A stretch of DNA of 64,000 nt from Rhabditoides inermis (GCA_963966185.1 CAWZYM010000276.1:124001-188000); one strand, 5' to 3'; shown: positions 40,601 through 54,693, counted from the stretch's first letter. Numbers and translations are program-made. Notes: a model not told the origin generated them from the sequence alone.

Positions 40601-43600
40601 CAGAAATCTCAAATCGTCAGGTTCTGTTGGCAGAAATCTCAAACCGTCAAGTTCTAGCCGCAGAGATCTCAAACCGTCAGATTCTAGCGCCAGATATCTC
40701 AAACCGTCAGGTTCTGTTGGCAGAGATCTCAAACCGTCAGGTTCTGTTGGCAGAGATCTCAAACCGTCAGGTTCTGTTGGCAGAGATCTCAAACCGTCAG
40801 GTTCTGTTGGCAGAGATCTCAAACCGTCAGGTTCTGCCGGCAGAACTCTTAAACCGTCAGGTTCTAGCCGCAGAAATCTCAAACCGTCAAGTTCTAGCCG
40901 CGGAGATCTCAAACCGTCAGGTTCTGACGGTAGATATCTCAAACCGTCAGGTTCTGTTGGCAGAGATCTCAAACCGTCAGGTTCTGTTGGCAGAGTACTC
41001 AAACCGTCAGGTTCTGTTGGCAGAGATCTCAAACCGTCAGGTTCTGCCGGCAGAACTCTCAAACCGTCAGGTTCTAGTCGCAGAGATCTCAAACCGTCAG
41101 GTTCTAGCGCTAGAAATCTCAAACCGTCAGGTTCTAGCGCCAGAAATCTCAAACCGTCAGGTTCTGCCGGCAGAAATCTCAAACCGTCAAGTTCTAGCCG
41201 CGGAGATCTCAAACCGTCAGGTTCTAGCGCCAGATATCTCAAACCGTCAGGTTCTGTTGGCAGAAATCTCAAACCGTCAGGTTCTAGCCCCAGAAATCTC
41301 AAACCGTCAAGTTCTAGCCGCAGAGATCTCAAACCGTCAGGTTCTAGCGCCAGATATCTCAAACCGTCAGGTTCTGTTGGCAGAGATCTCAAACCGTCAG
41401 GTTCTGCCGGCAGAACTCTTAAACCGTCAGGTTCTAGCCGCAGAGATCTCAAACCGTCAGGTTCTATTGGCATAGATCTCAAACTGTCAGGTTCTGTTGG
41501 CAGAGATCTCAAACCGTCAGGTTCTGTTTTCAGAGATCTCAAACCGTCAGGTTCTGTTGGCAGAGATCTCAAACCGTCAGGTTCTGCCGGCAGAACTCTT
41601 AAACCGTCAGGTTCTAGCCGCAGAGATCTCAAACCGTCAGGTTCTGTTGGCAGAGATCTCAAACCGTCAGGTTCTGTTGGCAGAGATCTCAAACCGTCAG
41701 GTTCTGCCGGCAGAACTCTCAAACCGTCAGGTTCTAGTCGCAGAGATCTCAAACCGTCAGGTTCTAGCGCTAGAAATCTCAAACCGTCAGGTTCTAGCGC
41801 CAGAAATCTCAAACCGTCAGGTTCTGCCGGCAGAAATCTCAAACCGTCAAGTTCTAGCCGCGGAGATCTCAAACCGTCAGGTTCTAGCGCCAGATATCTC
41901 AAACCGTCAGGTTCTGTTGGCAGAGATCTCAAACCGTCAGGTTCTATTGGCATAGATCTCAAACTGTCAGGTTCTGTTGGCAGAGATCTCAAACCGTCAG
42001 GTTCTGTTGGCAGAGATCTCAAACCGTCAGGTTCTGTTGGCAGAGATCTCAAACCGTCAGGTTCTGCCGGCAGAACTCTTAAACCGTCAGGTTCTAGCCG
42101 CAGAGACCTCAAACCGTCAGGTTCTGTTGGCAGAGATCTCAAACCGTCAGGTTCTGTTGGCAGAGATCTCAAACCGTCAGGTTCTGCCGGCAGAACTCTC
42201 AAACCGTCAGGTTCTAGTCGCAGAGATCTCAAACCGTCAGGTTCTAGCGCTAGAAATCTCAAACCGTCAGGTTCTAGCGCCAGAAATCTCAAACCGTCAG
42301 GTTCTGCCGGCAGAAATCTCAAACCGTCAAGTTCTAGCCGCGGAGATCTCAAACCGTCAGGTTCTAGCGCCAGATATCTCAAACCGTCAGGTTCTGTTGG
42401 CAGAAATCTCAAACCGTCAGGTTCTAGCCCCAGAAATCTCAAACCGTCAAGTTCTAGCCGCAGAGATCTCAAACCGTCAGGTTCTAGCGCCAGATATCTC
42501 AAACCGTCAGGTTCTGTTGGCAGAAATCTCAAACCGTCAGGTTCTAGCCCCAGAAATCTCAAACCGTCAAGTTCTAGCCGCAGAGATCTCAAACCGTCAG
42601 GTTCTAACCGCAGAGATCTCAAACCGTCAGGTTCTGATGGCAGAGCTCTCAAACCGTCAGGTTCTGACGGTAGATATCTCAAACCGTCAGGTTCTGTTGG
42701 CAGAGATCTCAAACCGTCAGGTTCTGTTGGCAGAGTACTCAAACCGTCAGGTTCTGACGGTAGATATCTCAAACCGTCAGGTTCTGACAGTAGATATCTC
42801 AAACCGCCAGGTTATAGCGTCAGAGATCTCAAACCGTCAGGTTCTAGCCCCAGAAATCTCAAACCGTCAGGTTCTGTTGGCAGAGATCTCGAACCGTCAG
42901 GTTATAGCGTCAGAGATCTCAAACCGTCAGGTTCTAGCCCCAGAAATCTCAAACCGTCAGGTTCTGTTGGCAGAGATCTCGAACCGTCAGGTTATAGCGT
43001 CAGAGATCTCAAACCGTCAGGTTCTAGCCCCAGAAATCTCAAATCGTCAGGTTCTGTTGGCAGAAATCTCAAACCGTCAAGTTCTAGCCGCAGAGATCTC
43101 AAACCGTCAGATTCTAGCGCCAGATATCTCAAACCGTCAGGTTCTGTTGGCAGAGATCTCAAACCGTCAGGTTCTGTTGGCAGAGATCTCAAACCGTCAG
43201 GTTCTGTTGGCAGAGATCTCAAACCGTCAGGTTCTGTTGGCAGAGATCTCAAACCGTCAGGTTCTGCCGGCAGAACTCTTAAACCGTCAGGTTCTAGCCG
43301 CAGAAATCTCAAACCGTCAAGTTCTAGCCGCGGAGATCTCAAACCGTCAGATTCTAGCGCCAGAGATCTCAAACCGTCAGGTTCTGTTGGCAGAGATCTC
43401 AAACCGTCAGGTTCTGTTGGCAGAGTACTCAAACCGTCAGGTTCTGTTGGCAGAGATCTCAAACCGTCAGGTTCTGTTGGCAGAAATCTCAAATCGTCAG
43501 GTTCTGTTGGCAGAAATCTCAAACCGTCAAGTTCTAGCCGCAGAGATCTCAAACCGTCAGATTCTAGCGCCAGAGATCTCAAACCGTCAGGTTCTGTTGG

Positions 43601-44564
43601 CAGAGATCTCAAACCGTCAGGTTCTGTTGGCAGAGTACTCAAACCGTCAGGTTCTGTTGGCAGAGATCTCAAACCGTCAGGTTCTGTTGGCAGAGATCTC
43701 AAACCGTCAGGTTCTGCCGGCAGAACTCTCAAACCGTCAGGTTCTAGTCGCAGAGATCTCAAACCGTCAGGTTCTAGCGCTAGAAATCTCAAACCGTCAG
43801 GTTCTAGCGCCAGAAATCTCAAACCGTCAGGTTCTGCCGGCAGAAATCTCAAACCGTCAAGTTCTAGCCGCGGAGATCTCAAACCGTCAGGTTCTAGCGC
43901 CAGATATCTCAAACCGTCAGGTTCTGTTGGCAGAAATCTCAAACCGTCAGGTTCTAGCCCCAGAAATCTCAAACCGTCAAGTTCTAGCCGCAGAGATCTC
44001 AAACCGTCAGGTTCTAGCGCCAGATATCTCAAACCGTCAGGTTCTGTTGGCAGAAATCTCAAACCGTCAGGTTCTAGCCCCAGAAATCTCAAACCGTCAA
44101 GTTCTAGCCGCAGAGATCTCAAACCGTCAGGTTCTAACCGCAGAGATCTCAAACCGTCAGGTTCTGATGGCAGAGATCTCAAACCGTCAGGTTCTGTTGG
44201 CAGAGATCTCAAACCGTCAGGTTCTGCCGGCAGAACTCTCAAACCGTCAGGTTCTAGTCGCAGAGATCTCAAACCGTCAGGTTCTAGCGCTAGAAATCTC
44301 AAACCGTCAGGTTCTAGCGCCAGAAATCTCAAACCGTCAGGTTCTGCCGGCAGAAATCTCAAACCGTCAAGTTCTAGCCGCGGAGATCTCAAACCGTCAG
44401 GTTCTAGCGCCAGATATCTCAAACCGTCAGGTTCTGTTGGCAGAAATCTCAAACCGTCAGGTTCTAGCCCCAGAAATCTCAAACCGTCAAGTTCTAGCCG
44501 CAGAGATCTCAAACCGTCAGGTTCTAGCGCCAGATATCTCAAACCGTCAGGTTCTGTTGGCAGA
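37646..44564 (+). repeat. Large duplicated block F, second copy (6.9 kb)
   Basis: It matches 27,686-34,604. The substitution at 40,594 gives gttatagccc in place of gttctagccc and introduces a stop on the minus frame that is open in the other copy. Confidence 0.85.
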
Positions 44565-47510
44565 AATCTCAAACCGTCAGGTTCTAGCCCCAGAAATCTC
44601 AAACCGTCAAGTTCTAGCCGCAGAGATCTCAAACCGTCAGGTTCTAACCGCAGAGATCTCAAACCGTCAGGTTCTGATGGCAGAGCTCTCAAACCGTCAG
44701 GTTCTGACGGTAGATATCTCAAACCGTCAGGTTCTGTTGGCAGAGATCTCAAACCGTCAGGTTCTGTTGGCAGAGTACTCAAACCGTCAGGTTCTGACGG
44801 TAGATATCTCAAACCGTCAGGTTCTGACAGTAGATATCTCAAACCGCCAGGTTATAGCGTCAGAGATCTCAAACCGTCAGGTTCTAGCCCCAGAAATCTC
44901 AAACCGTCAGGTTCTGTTGGCAGAGATCTCGAACCGTCAGGTTATAGCGTCAGAGATCTCAAACCGTCAGGTTCTAGCCCCAGAAATCTCAAATCGTCAG
45001 GTTCTGTTGGCAGAAATCTCAAACCGTCAAGTTCTAGCCGCAGAGATCTCAAACCGTCAGATTCTAGCGCCAGATATCTCAAACCGTCAGGTTCTGTTGG
45101 CAGAGATCTCAAACCGTCAGGTTCTGTTGGCAGAGATCTCAAACCGTCAGGTTCTGTTGGCAGAGATCTCAAACCGTCAGGTTCTGTTGGCAGAAATCTC
45201 AAATCGTCAGGTTCTGTTGGCAGAAATCTCAAACCGTCAAGTTCTAGCCGCAGAGATCTCAAACCGTCAGATTCTAGCGCCAGAGATCTCAAACCGTCAG
45301 GTTCTGTTGGCAGAGATCTCAAACCGTCAGGTTCTGTTGGCAGAGTACTCAAACCGTCAGGTTCTGTTGGCAGAGATCTCAAACCGTCAGGTTCTGTTGG
45401 CAGAGATCTCAAACCGTCAGGTTCTGCCGGCAGAACTCTCAAACCGTCAGGTTCTAGTCGCAGAGATCTCAAACCGTCAGGTTCTAGCGCTAGAAATCTC
45501 AAACCGTCAGGTTCTAGCGCCAGAAATCTCAAACCGTCAGGTTCTGCCGGCAGAAATCTCAAACCGTCAAGTTCTAGCCGCGGAGATCTCAAACCGTCAG
45601 GTTCTAGCGCCAGATATCTCAAACCGTCAGGTTCTGTTGGCAGAAATCTCAAACCGTCAGGTTCTAGCCCCAGAAATCTCAAACCGTCAAGTTCTAGCCG
45701 CAGAGATCTCAAACCGTCAGGTTCTAGCGCCAGATATCTCAAACCGTCAGGTTCTGTTGGCAGAAATCTCAAACCGTCAGGTTCTAGCCCCAGAAATCTC
45801 AAACCGTCAAGTTCTAGCCGCAGAGATCTCAAACCGTCAGGTTCTAACCGCAGAGATCTCAAACCGTCAGGTTCTGATGGCAGAGATCTCAAACCGTCAG
45901 GTTCTGTTGGCAGAGATCTCAAACCGTCAGGTTCTGCCGGCAGAACTCTCAAACCGTCAGGTTCTAGTCGCAGAGATCTCAAACCGTCAGGTTCTAGCGC
46001 TAGAAATCTCAAACCGTCAGGTTCTAGCGCCAGAAATCTCATACCGTCAGGTTCTGCCGGCAGAAATCTCAAACCGTCAAGTTCTAGCCGCGGAGATCTC
46101 AAACCGTCAGGTTCTAGCGCCAGATATCTCAAACCGTCAGGTTCTGTTGGCAGAAATCTCAAACCGTCAGGTTCTAGCCCCAGAAATCTCAAACCGTCAA
46201 GTTCTAGCCGCAGAGATCTCAAACCGTCAGGTTCTAGCGCCAGATATCTCAAACCGTCAGGTTCTGTTGGCAGAAATCTCAAACCGTCAGGTTCTAGCCC
46301 CAGAAATCTCAAACCGTCAAGTTCTAGCCGCAGAGATCTCAAACCGTCAGGTTCTAACCGCAGAGATCTCAAACCGTCAGGTTCTGATGGCAGAGCTCTC
46401 AAACCGTCAGGTTCTGACGGTAGATATCTCAAACCGTCAGGTTCTGTTGGCAGAGATCTCAAACCGTCAGGTTCTGTTGGCAGAGTACTCAAACCGTCAG
46501 GTTCTGACGGTAGATATCTCAAACCGTCAGGTTCTGACAGTAGATATCTCAAACCGCCAGGTTATAGCGTCAGAGATCTCAAACCGTCAGGTTCTAGCCC
46601 CAGAAATCTCAAACCGTCAGGTTCTGTTGGCAGAGATCTCGAACCGTCAGGTTATAGCGTCAGAGATCTCAAACCGTCAGGTTCTAGCCCCAGAAATCTC
46701 AAATCGTCAGGTTCTGTTGGCAGAAATCTCAAACCGTCAAGTTCTAGCCGCAGAGATCTCAAACCGTCAGATTCTAGCGCCAGATATCTCAAACCGTCAG
46801 GTTCTGTTGGCAGAGATCTCAAACCGTCAGGTTCTGTTGGCAGAGATCTCAAACCGTCAGGTTCTGTTGGCAGAGATCTCAAACCGTCAGGTTCTGTTGG
46901 CAGAGATCTCAAACCGTCAGGTTCTGCCGGCAGAACTCTTAAACCGTCAGGTTCTAGCCGCAGAAATCTCAAACCGTCAAGTTCTAGCCGCGGAGATCTC
47001 AAACCGTCAGGTTCTGACGGTAGATATCTCAAACCGTCAGGTTCTGTTGGCAGAGATCTCAAACCGTCAGGTTCTGTTGGCAGAGTACTCAAACCGTCAG
47101 GTTCTGTTGGCAGAGATCTCAAACCGTCAGGTTCTGTTGGCAGAGATCTCAAACCGTCAGGTTCTGCCGGCAGAACTCTCAAACCGTCAGGTTCTAGTCG
47201 CAGAGATCTCAAACCGTCAGGTTCTAGCGCTAGAAATCTCAAACCGTCAGGTTCTAGCGCCAGAAATCTCAAACCGTCAGGTTCTGCCGGCAGAAATCTC
47301 AAACCGTCAAGTTCTAGCCGCGGAGATCTCAAACCGTCAGGTTCTAGCGCCAGATATCTCAAACCGTCAGGTTCTGTTGGCAGAAATCTCAAACCGTCAG
47401 GTTCTAGCCCCAGAAATCTCAAACCATCAAGTTCTAGCCGCAGAGATCTCAAACCGTCAGGTTCTAGCGCCAGATATCTCAAACCGTCAGGTTCTGTTGG
47501 CAGAGATCTC

Positions 47511-50500
47511 AAACCGTCAGGTTCTGCCGGCAGAACTCTTAAACCGTCAGGTTCTAGCCGCAGAGATCTCAAACCGTCAGGTTCTATTGGCATAGATCTC
47601 AAACTGTCAGGTTCTGTTGGCAGAGATCTCAAACCGTCAGGTTCTGTTTTCAGAGATCTCAAACCGTCAGGTTCTGTTGGCAGAGATCTCAAACCGTCAG
47701 GTTCTGCCGGCAGAACTCTTAAACCGTCAGGTTCTAGCCGCAGAGATCTCAAACCGTCAGGTTCTGTTGGCAGAGATCTCAAACCGTCAGGTTCTGTTGG
47801 CAGAGATCTCAAACCGTCAGGTTCTGCCGGCAGAACTCTCAAACCGTCAGGTTCTAGTCGCAGAGATCTCAAACCGTCAGGTTCTAGCGCTAGAAATCTC
47901 AAACCGTCAGGTTCTAGCGCCAGAAATCTCAAACCGTCAGGTTCTGCCGGCAGAAATCTCAAACCGTCAAGTTCTAGCCGCGGAGATCTCAAACCGTCAG
48001 GTTCTAGCGCCAGATATCTCAAACCGTCAGGTTCTGTTGGCAGAGATCTCAAACCGTCAGGTTCTATTGGCATAGATCTCAAACTGTCAGGTTCTGTTGG
48101 CAGAGATCTCAAACCGTCAGGTTCTGTTGGCAGAGATCTCAAACCGTCAGGTTCTGTTGGCAGAGATCTCAAACCGTCAGGTTCTGCCGGCAGAACTCTT
48201 AAACCGTCAGGTTCTAGCCGCAGAGACCTCAAACCGTCAGGTTCTGTTGGCAGAGATCTCAAACCGTCAGGTTCTGTTGGCAGAGATCTCAAACCGTCAG
48301 GTTCTGCCGGCAGAACTCTCAAACCGTCAGGTTCTAGTCGCAGAGATCTCAAACCGTCAGGTTCTAGCGCTAGAAATCTCAAACCGTTAGGTTCTAGCGC
48401 CAGAAATCTCAAACCGTCAGGTTCTGCCGGCAGAAATCTCAAACCGTCAAGTTCTAGCCGCGGAGATCTCAAACCGTCAGGTTCTAGCGCCAGATATCTC
48501 AAACCGTCAGGTTCTGTTGGCAGAAATCTCAAACCGTCAGGTTCTAGCCCCAGAAATCTCAAACCGTCAAGTTCTAGCCGCAGAGATCTCAAACCGTCAG
48601 GTTCTAGCGCCAGATATCTCAAACCGTCAGGTTCTGTTGGCAGAAATCTCAAACCGTCAGGTTCTAGCCCCAGAAATCTCAAACCGTCAAGTTCTAGCCG
48701 CAGAGATCTCAAACCGTCAGGTTCTAACCGCAGAGATCTCAAACCGTCAGGTTCTGATGGCAGAGCTCTCAAACCGTCAGGTTCTGACGGTAGATATCTC
48801 AAACCGTCAGGTTCTGTTGGCAGAGATCTCAAACCGTCAGGTTCTGTTGGCAGAGTACTCAAACCGTCAGGTTCTGACGGTAGATATCTCAAACCGTCAG
48901 GTTCTGACAGTAGATATCTCAAACCGCCAGGTTATAGCGTCAGAGATCTCAAACCGTCAGGTTCTAGCCCCAGAAATCTCAAACCGTCAGGTTCTGTTGG
49001 CAGAGATCTCGAACCGTCAGGTTATAGCGTCAGAGATCTCAAATTGTCAGGTTCTAGCCCCAGAAATCTCAAACCGTCAGGTTCTGTTGGCAGAAATCTC
49101 AAACCGTCAAGTTCTAGCCGCAGAGATCTCAAACCGTCAGATTCTAGCGCCAGATATCTCAAACCGTCAGGTTCTGTTGGCAGAGATCTCAAACCGTCAG
49201 GTTCTGTTGGCAGAGATCTCAAACCGTCAGGTTCTGTTGGCAGAGATCTCAAACCGTCAGGTTCTGTTGGCAGAGATCTCAAACCGTCAGGTTCTGCCGG
49301 CAGAACTCTTAAACCGTCAGGTTCTAGCCGCAGAAATCTCAAACCGTCAAGTTCTAGCCGCGGAGATCTCAAACCGTCAGGTTCTAGCGCCAGATATCTC
49401 AAACCGTCAGGTTCTGTTGGCAGAGATCTCAAACCGTCAGGTTCTGCCGGCAGAACTTTCAAACAGTCAGGTTCTAACCGCAGAGATCTCAAACCGTCAG
49501 GTTCTGATGGCAGAGCTCTCAAACCGTCAGGTTCTGACGGTAGATATCTTAAACCGTCAGGTTCTAGCGCCAGAGAATTCAAACCGTCAGGTTCTGACAG
49601 TTGAGATCTCAAATCGCCAGGTTATAGCGGCAGAGATCTCAAACCGTCAGGTTCTAGCGCCAGAGATCTCAAACCGTCAGATTCTAGCGCCAGATATCTC
49701 AAACCGTCAGGTTCTGTTGGCAGAGATCTCAAACCGTCAGGTTCTGTTGGCAGAGACCTCAAACCGTCAGGTTCTGTTGGCAGAGATCTCAAACCGTCAG
49801 GTTCTGCCGGCAGAACTTTCAAACCGTCAGGTTCTAACCGCAGAGATCTCAAACCGTCAGGTTCTGATGGCAGAGCTCTCAAACCGTCAGGTTCTGACGG
49901 TAGATATCTCAAACCGTCAGGTTATAGCGTCAGAGATCTCAAACCGTCAGGTTCTAGCCCCAGAAATCTCAAACCGTCAGGTTCTGTTGGCAGAGATCTC
50001 GAACCGTCACGTTCTAGCGCCAGAAATCTCAAACCGTCAGGTTCTGCCGGCCATAATCTCAAACCGTCAAGTTCTAGCCGCAGAGATCTCAAACCGTCAG
50101 GTTCTAGCGCCAGATATCTAAAACCGTCAGGTTCTGTTGGCAGAGATCTCAAACCGTCAGGTTCTATTGGCATAGATCTCAAACTGTCAGGTTCTGTTGG
50201 CAGAGATCTCAAACCGTCAGGTTCTGTTGGCAGAGATCTCAAACCGTCAGGTTCTGTTGGCAGAGATCTCAAACCGTCAGGTTCTGCCGGCAGAACTCTT
50301 AAACCGTCAGGTTCTAGCCGCAGAGATCTCAAACCGTCAGGTTCTGTTGGCAGAGATCTCAAACCGTCAGGTTCTGTTGGCAGAGATCTCAAACCGTCAG
50401 GTTCTGCCGGCAGAACTCTCAAACCGTCAGGTTCTAGTCGCAGAGATCTCAAACCGTCAGGTTCTAGCGCTAGAAATCTCAAACCGTCAGGTTCTAGCGC

Positions 50501-53500
50501 CAGAAATCTCAAACCGTCAGGTTCTGCCGGCAGAAATCTCAAACCGTCAAGTTCTAGCCGCGGAGATCTCAAACCGTCAGGTTCTAGCGCCAGATATCTC
50601 AAACCGTCAGGTTCTGTTGGCAGAAATCTCAAACCGTCAGGTTCTAGCCCCAGAAATCTCAAACCGTCAAGTTCTAGCCGCAGAGATCTCAAACCGTCAG
50701 GTTCTAGCGCCAGATATCTCAAACCGTCAGGTTCTGTTGGCAGAAATCTCAAACCGTCAGGTTCTAGCCCCAGAAATCTCAAACCGTCAAGTTCTAGCCG
50801 CAGAGATCTCAAACCGTCAGGTTCTAACCGCAGAGATCTCAAACCGTCAGGTTCTGATGGCAGAGCTCTCAAACCGTCAGGTTCTGACGGTAGATATCTC
50901 AAACCGTCAGGTTCTGTTGGCAGAGATCTCAAACCGTCAGGTTCTGTTGGCAGAGTACTCAAACCGTCAGGTTCTGACGGTAGATATCTCAAACCGTCAG
51001 GTTCTGACAGTAGATATCTCAAACCGCCAGGTTATAGCGTCAGAGATCTCAAACCGTCAGGTTCTAGCCCCGGAAATCTCAAACCGTCAGGTTCTGTTGG
51101 CAGAGATCTCGAACCGTCAGGTTCTGCCGGCAGAACTCTTAAACCGTCAGGTTCTAGCCGCAGAGATCTCAAACCGTCAGGTTCTATTGGCATAGATCTC
51201 AAACTGTCAGGTTCTGTTGGCAGAGATCTCAAACCGTCAGGTTCTGTTTTCAGAGATCTCAAACCGTCAGGTTCTGTTGGCAGAGATCTCAAACCGTCAG
51301 GTTCTGCCGGCAGAACTCTTAAACCGTCAGGTTCTAGCCGCAGAGATCTCAAACCGTCAGGTTCTGTTGGCAGAGATCTCAAACCGTCAGGTTCTGTTGG
51401 CAGAGATCTCAAACCGTCAGGTTCTGCCGGCAGAACTCTCAAACCGTCAGGTTCTAGTCGCAGAGATCTCAAACCGTCAGGTTCTAGCGCTAGAAATCTC
51501 AAACCGTCAGGTTCTAGCGCCAGAAATCTCAAACCGTCAGGTTCTGCCGGCAGAAATCTCAAACCGTCAAGTTCTAGCCGCGGAGATCTCAAACCGTCAG
51601 GTTCTAGCGCCAGATATCTCAAACCGTCAGGTTCTGTTGGCAGAGATCTCAAACCGTCAGGTTCTATTGGCATAGATCTCAAACTGTCAGGTTCTGTTGG
51701 CAGAGATCTCAAACCGTCAGGTTCTGTTGGCAGAGATCTCAAACCGTCAGGTTCTGTTGGCAGAGATCTCAAACCGTCAGGTTCTGCCGGCAGAACTCTT
51801 AAACCGTCAGGTTCTAGCCGCAGAGATCTCAAACCGTCAGGTTCTGTTGGCAGAGATCTCAAACCGTCAGGTTCTGTTGGCAGAGATCTCAAACCGTCAG
51901 GTTCTGCCGGCAGAACTCTCAAACCGTCAGGTTCTAGTCGCAGAGATCTCAAACCGTCAGGTTCTAGCGCTAGAAATCTCAAACCGTCAGGTTCTAGCGC
52001 CAGAAATCTCAAACCGTCAGGTTCTGCCGGCAGAAATCTCAAACCGTCAAGTTCTAGCCGCGGAGATCTCAAACCGTCAGGTTCTAGCGCCAGATATCTC
52101 AAACCGTCAGGTTCTGTTGGCAGAAATCTCAAACCGTCAGGTTCTAGCCCCAGAAATCTCAAACCGTCAAGTTCTAGCCGCAGAGATCTCAAACCGTCAG
52201 GTTCTAGCGCCAGATATCTCAAACCGTCAGGTTCTGTTGGCAGAAATCTCAAACCGTCAGGTTCTAGCCCCAGAAATCTCAAACCGTCAAGTTCTAGCCG
52301 CAGAGATCTCAAACCGTCAGGTTCTAACCGCAGAGATCTCAAACCGTCAGGTTCTGATGGCAGAGCTCTCAAACCGTCAGGTTCTGACGGTAGATATCTC
52401 AAACCGTCAGGTTCTGTTGGCAGAGATCTCAAACCGTCAGGTTCTGTTGGCAGAGTACTCAAACCGTCAGGTTCTGACGGTAGATATCTCAAACCGTCAG
52501 GTTCTGACAGTAGATATCTCAAACCGCCAGGTTATAGCGTCAGAGATATCAAACCGTCAGGTTCTAGCCCCAGAAATCTCAAACCGTCAGGTTCTGTTGG
52601 CAGAGATCTCGAACCGTCAGGTTATAGCGTCAGAGATCTCAAACCGTCAGGTTCTAGCCCCAGAAATCTCAAACCGTCAGGTTCTGTTGGCAGAAATCTC
52701 AAACCGTCAAGTTCTAGCCGCAGAGATCTCAAACCGTCAGATTCTAGCGCCAGATATCTCAAACCGTCAGGTTCTGTTGGCAGAGATCTCAAACCGTCAG
52801 GTTCTGTTGGCAGAGATCTCAAACCGTCAGGTTCTGTTGGCAGAGATCTCAAACCGTCAGGTTCTGCCGGCAGAACTCTTAAACCGTCAGGTTCTAGCCG
52901 CAGAAATCTCAAACCGTCAAGTTCTAGCCGCGGAGATCTCAAACCGTCAGGTTCTAGCGCCAGATATCTCAAACCGTCAGGTTCTGTTGGCAGAGATCTC
53001 AAACCGTCAGGTTCTGCCGGCAGAACTTTCAAACAGTCAGGTTCTAACCGCAGAGATCTCAAACCGTCAGGTTCTGATGGCAGAGCTCTCAAACCGTCAG
53101 GTTCTGACGGTAGATATCTTAAACCGTCAGGTTCTAGCGCCAGAGAATTCAAACCGTCAGGTTCTGACAGTTGAGATCTCAAATCGCCAGGTTATAGCGG
53201 CAGAGATCTCAAACCGTCAGGTTCTAGCGCCAGAGATCTCAAACCGTCAGATTCTAGCGCCAGATATCTCAAACCGTCAGGTTCTGTTGGCAGAGATCTC
53301 AAACCGTCAGGTTCTGTTGGCAGAGACCTCAAACCGTCAGGTTCTGTTGGCAGAGATCTCAAACCGTCAGGTTCTGCCGGCAGAACTTTCAAACCGTCAG
53401 GTTCTAACCGCAGAGATCTCAAACCGTCAGGTTCTGATGGCAGAGCTCTCAAACCGTCAGGTTCTGACGGTAGATATCTCAAACCGTCAGGTTATAGCGT

Positions 53501-54693
53501 CAGAGATCTCAAACCGTCAGGTTCTAGCCCCAGAAATCTCAAACCGTCAGGTTCTGTTGGCAGAGATCTCGAACCGTCACGTTCTAGCGCCAGAAATCTC
53601 AAACCGTCAGGTTCTGCCGGCCATAATCTCAAACCGTCAAGTTCTAGCCGCAGAGATCTCAAACCGTCAGGTTCTAGCGCCAGATATCTAAAACCGTCAG
53701 GTTCTGTTGGCAGAGATCTCAAACCGTCAGGTTCTATTGGCATAGATCTCAAACTGTCAGGTTCTGTTGGCAGAGATCTCAAACCGTCAGGTTCTGTTGG
53801 CAGAGATCTCAAACCGTCAGGTTCTGTTGGCAGAGATCTCAAACCGTCAGGTTCTGCCGGCAGAACTCTTAAACCGTCAGGTTCTAGCCGCAGAGATCTC
53901 AAACCGTCAGGTTCTGTTGGCAGAGATCTCAAACCGTCAGGTTCTGTTGGCAGAGATCTCAAACCGTGAGGTTCTGCCGGCAGAACTCTCAAACCGTCAG
54001 GTTCTAGTCGCAGAGATCTCAAACCGTCAGGTTCTAGCGCTAGAAATCTCAAACCGTCAGGTTCTAGCGCCAGAAATCTCAAACCGTCAGGTTCTGCCGG
54101 CAGAAATCTCAAACCGTCAAGTTCTAGCCGCGGAGATCTCAAACCGTCAGGTTGTAGCGCCAGATATCTCAAACCGTCAGGTTCTGTTGGCAGAAATCTC
54201 AAACCGTCAGGTTCTAGCCCCAGAAATCTCAAACCGTCAAGTTCTAGCCGCAGAGATCTCAAACCGTCAGGTTCTAGCGCCAGATATCTCAAACCGTCAG
54301 GTTCTGTTGGCAGAAATCTCAAACCGTCAGGTTCTAGCCCCAGAAATCTCAAACCGTCAAGTTCTAGCCGCAGAGATCTCAAACCGTCAGGTTCTAACCG
54401 CAGAAATCTCAAACCGTCAGGTTCTGATGGCAGAGCTCTCAAACCGTCAGGTTCTGACGGTAGATATCTCAAACCGTCAGGTTCTGTTGGCAGAGATCTC
54501 AAACCGTCAGGTTCTGTTGGCAGAGTACTCAAACCGTCAGGTTCTGACGGTAGATATCTCAAACCGTCAGGTTCTGACAGTAGATATCTCAAACCGCCAG
54601 GTTATAGCGTCAGAGATCTCAAACCGTCAGGTTCTAGCCCCAGAAATCTCAAACCGTCAGGTTCTGTTGGCAGAGATCTCGAACCGTCAGGTT
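47511..54693 (+). repeat. Tandem duplication, about 3.6-kb higher-order unit
   Basis: Positions about 47,511-51,123 match 51,111-54,693. The offset is 3,600 bp, then 3,570 bp after one lost monomer near 52.8 kb. Differences include 48,226 (c versus t), 48,388 (t versus c, giving a stop in the + frame), 49,044-49,045 (tt versus cc), 51,072 (g versus a) and 52,548 (a versus c). Confidence 0.82.
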
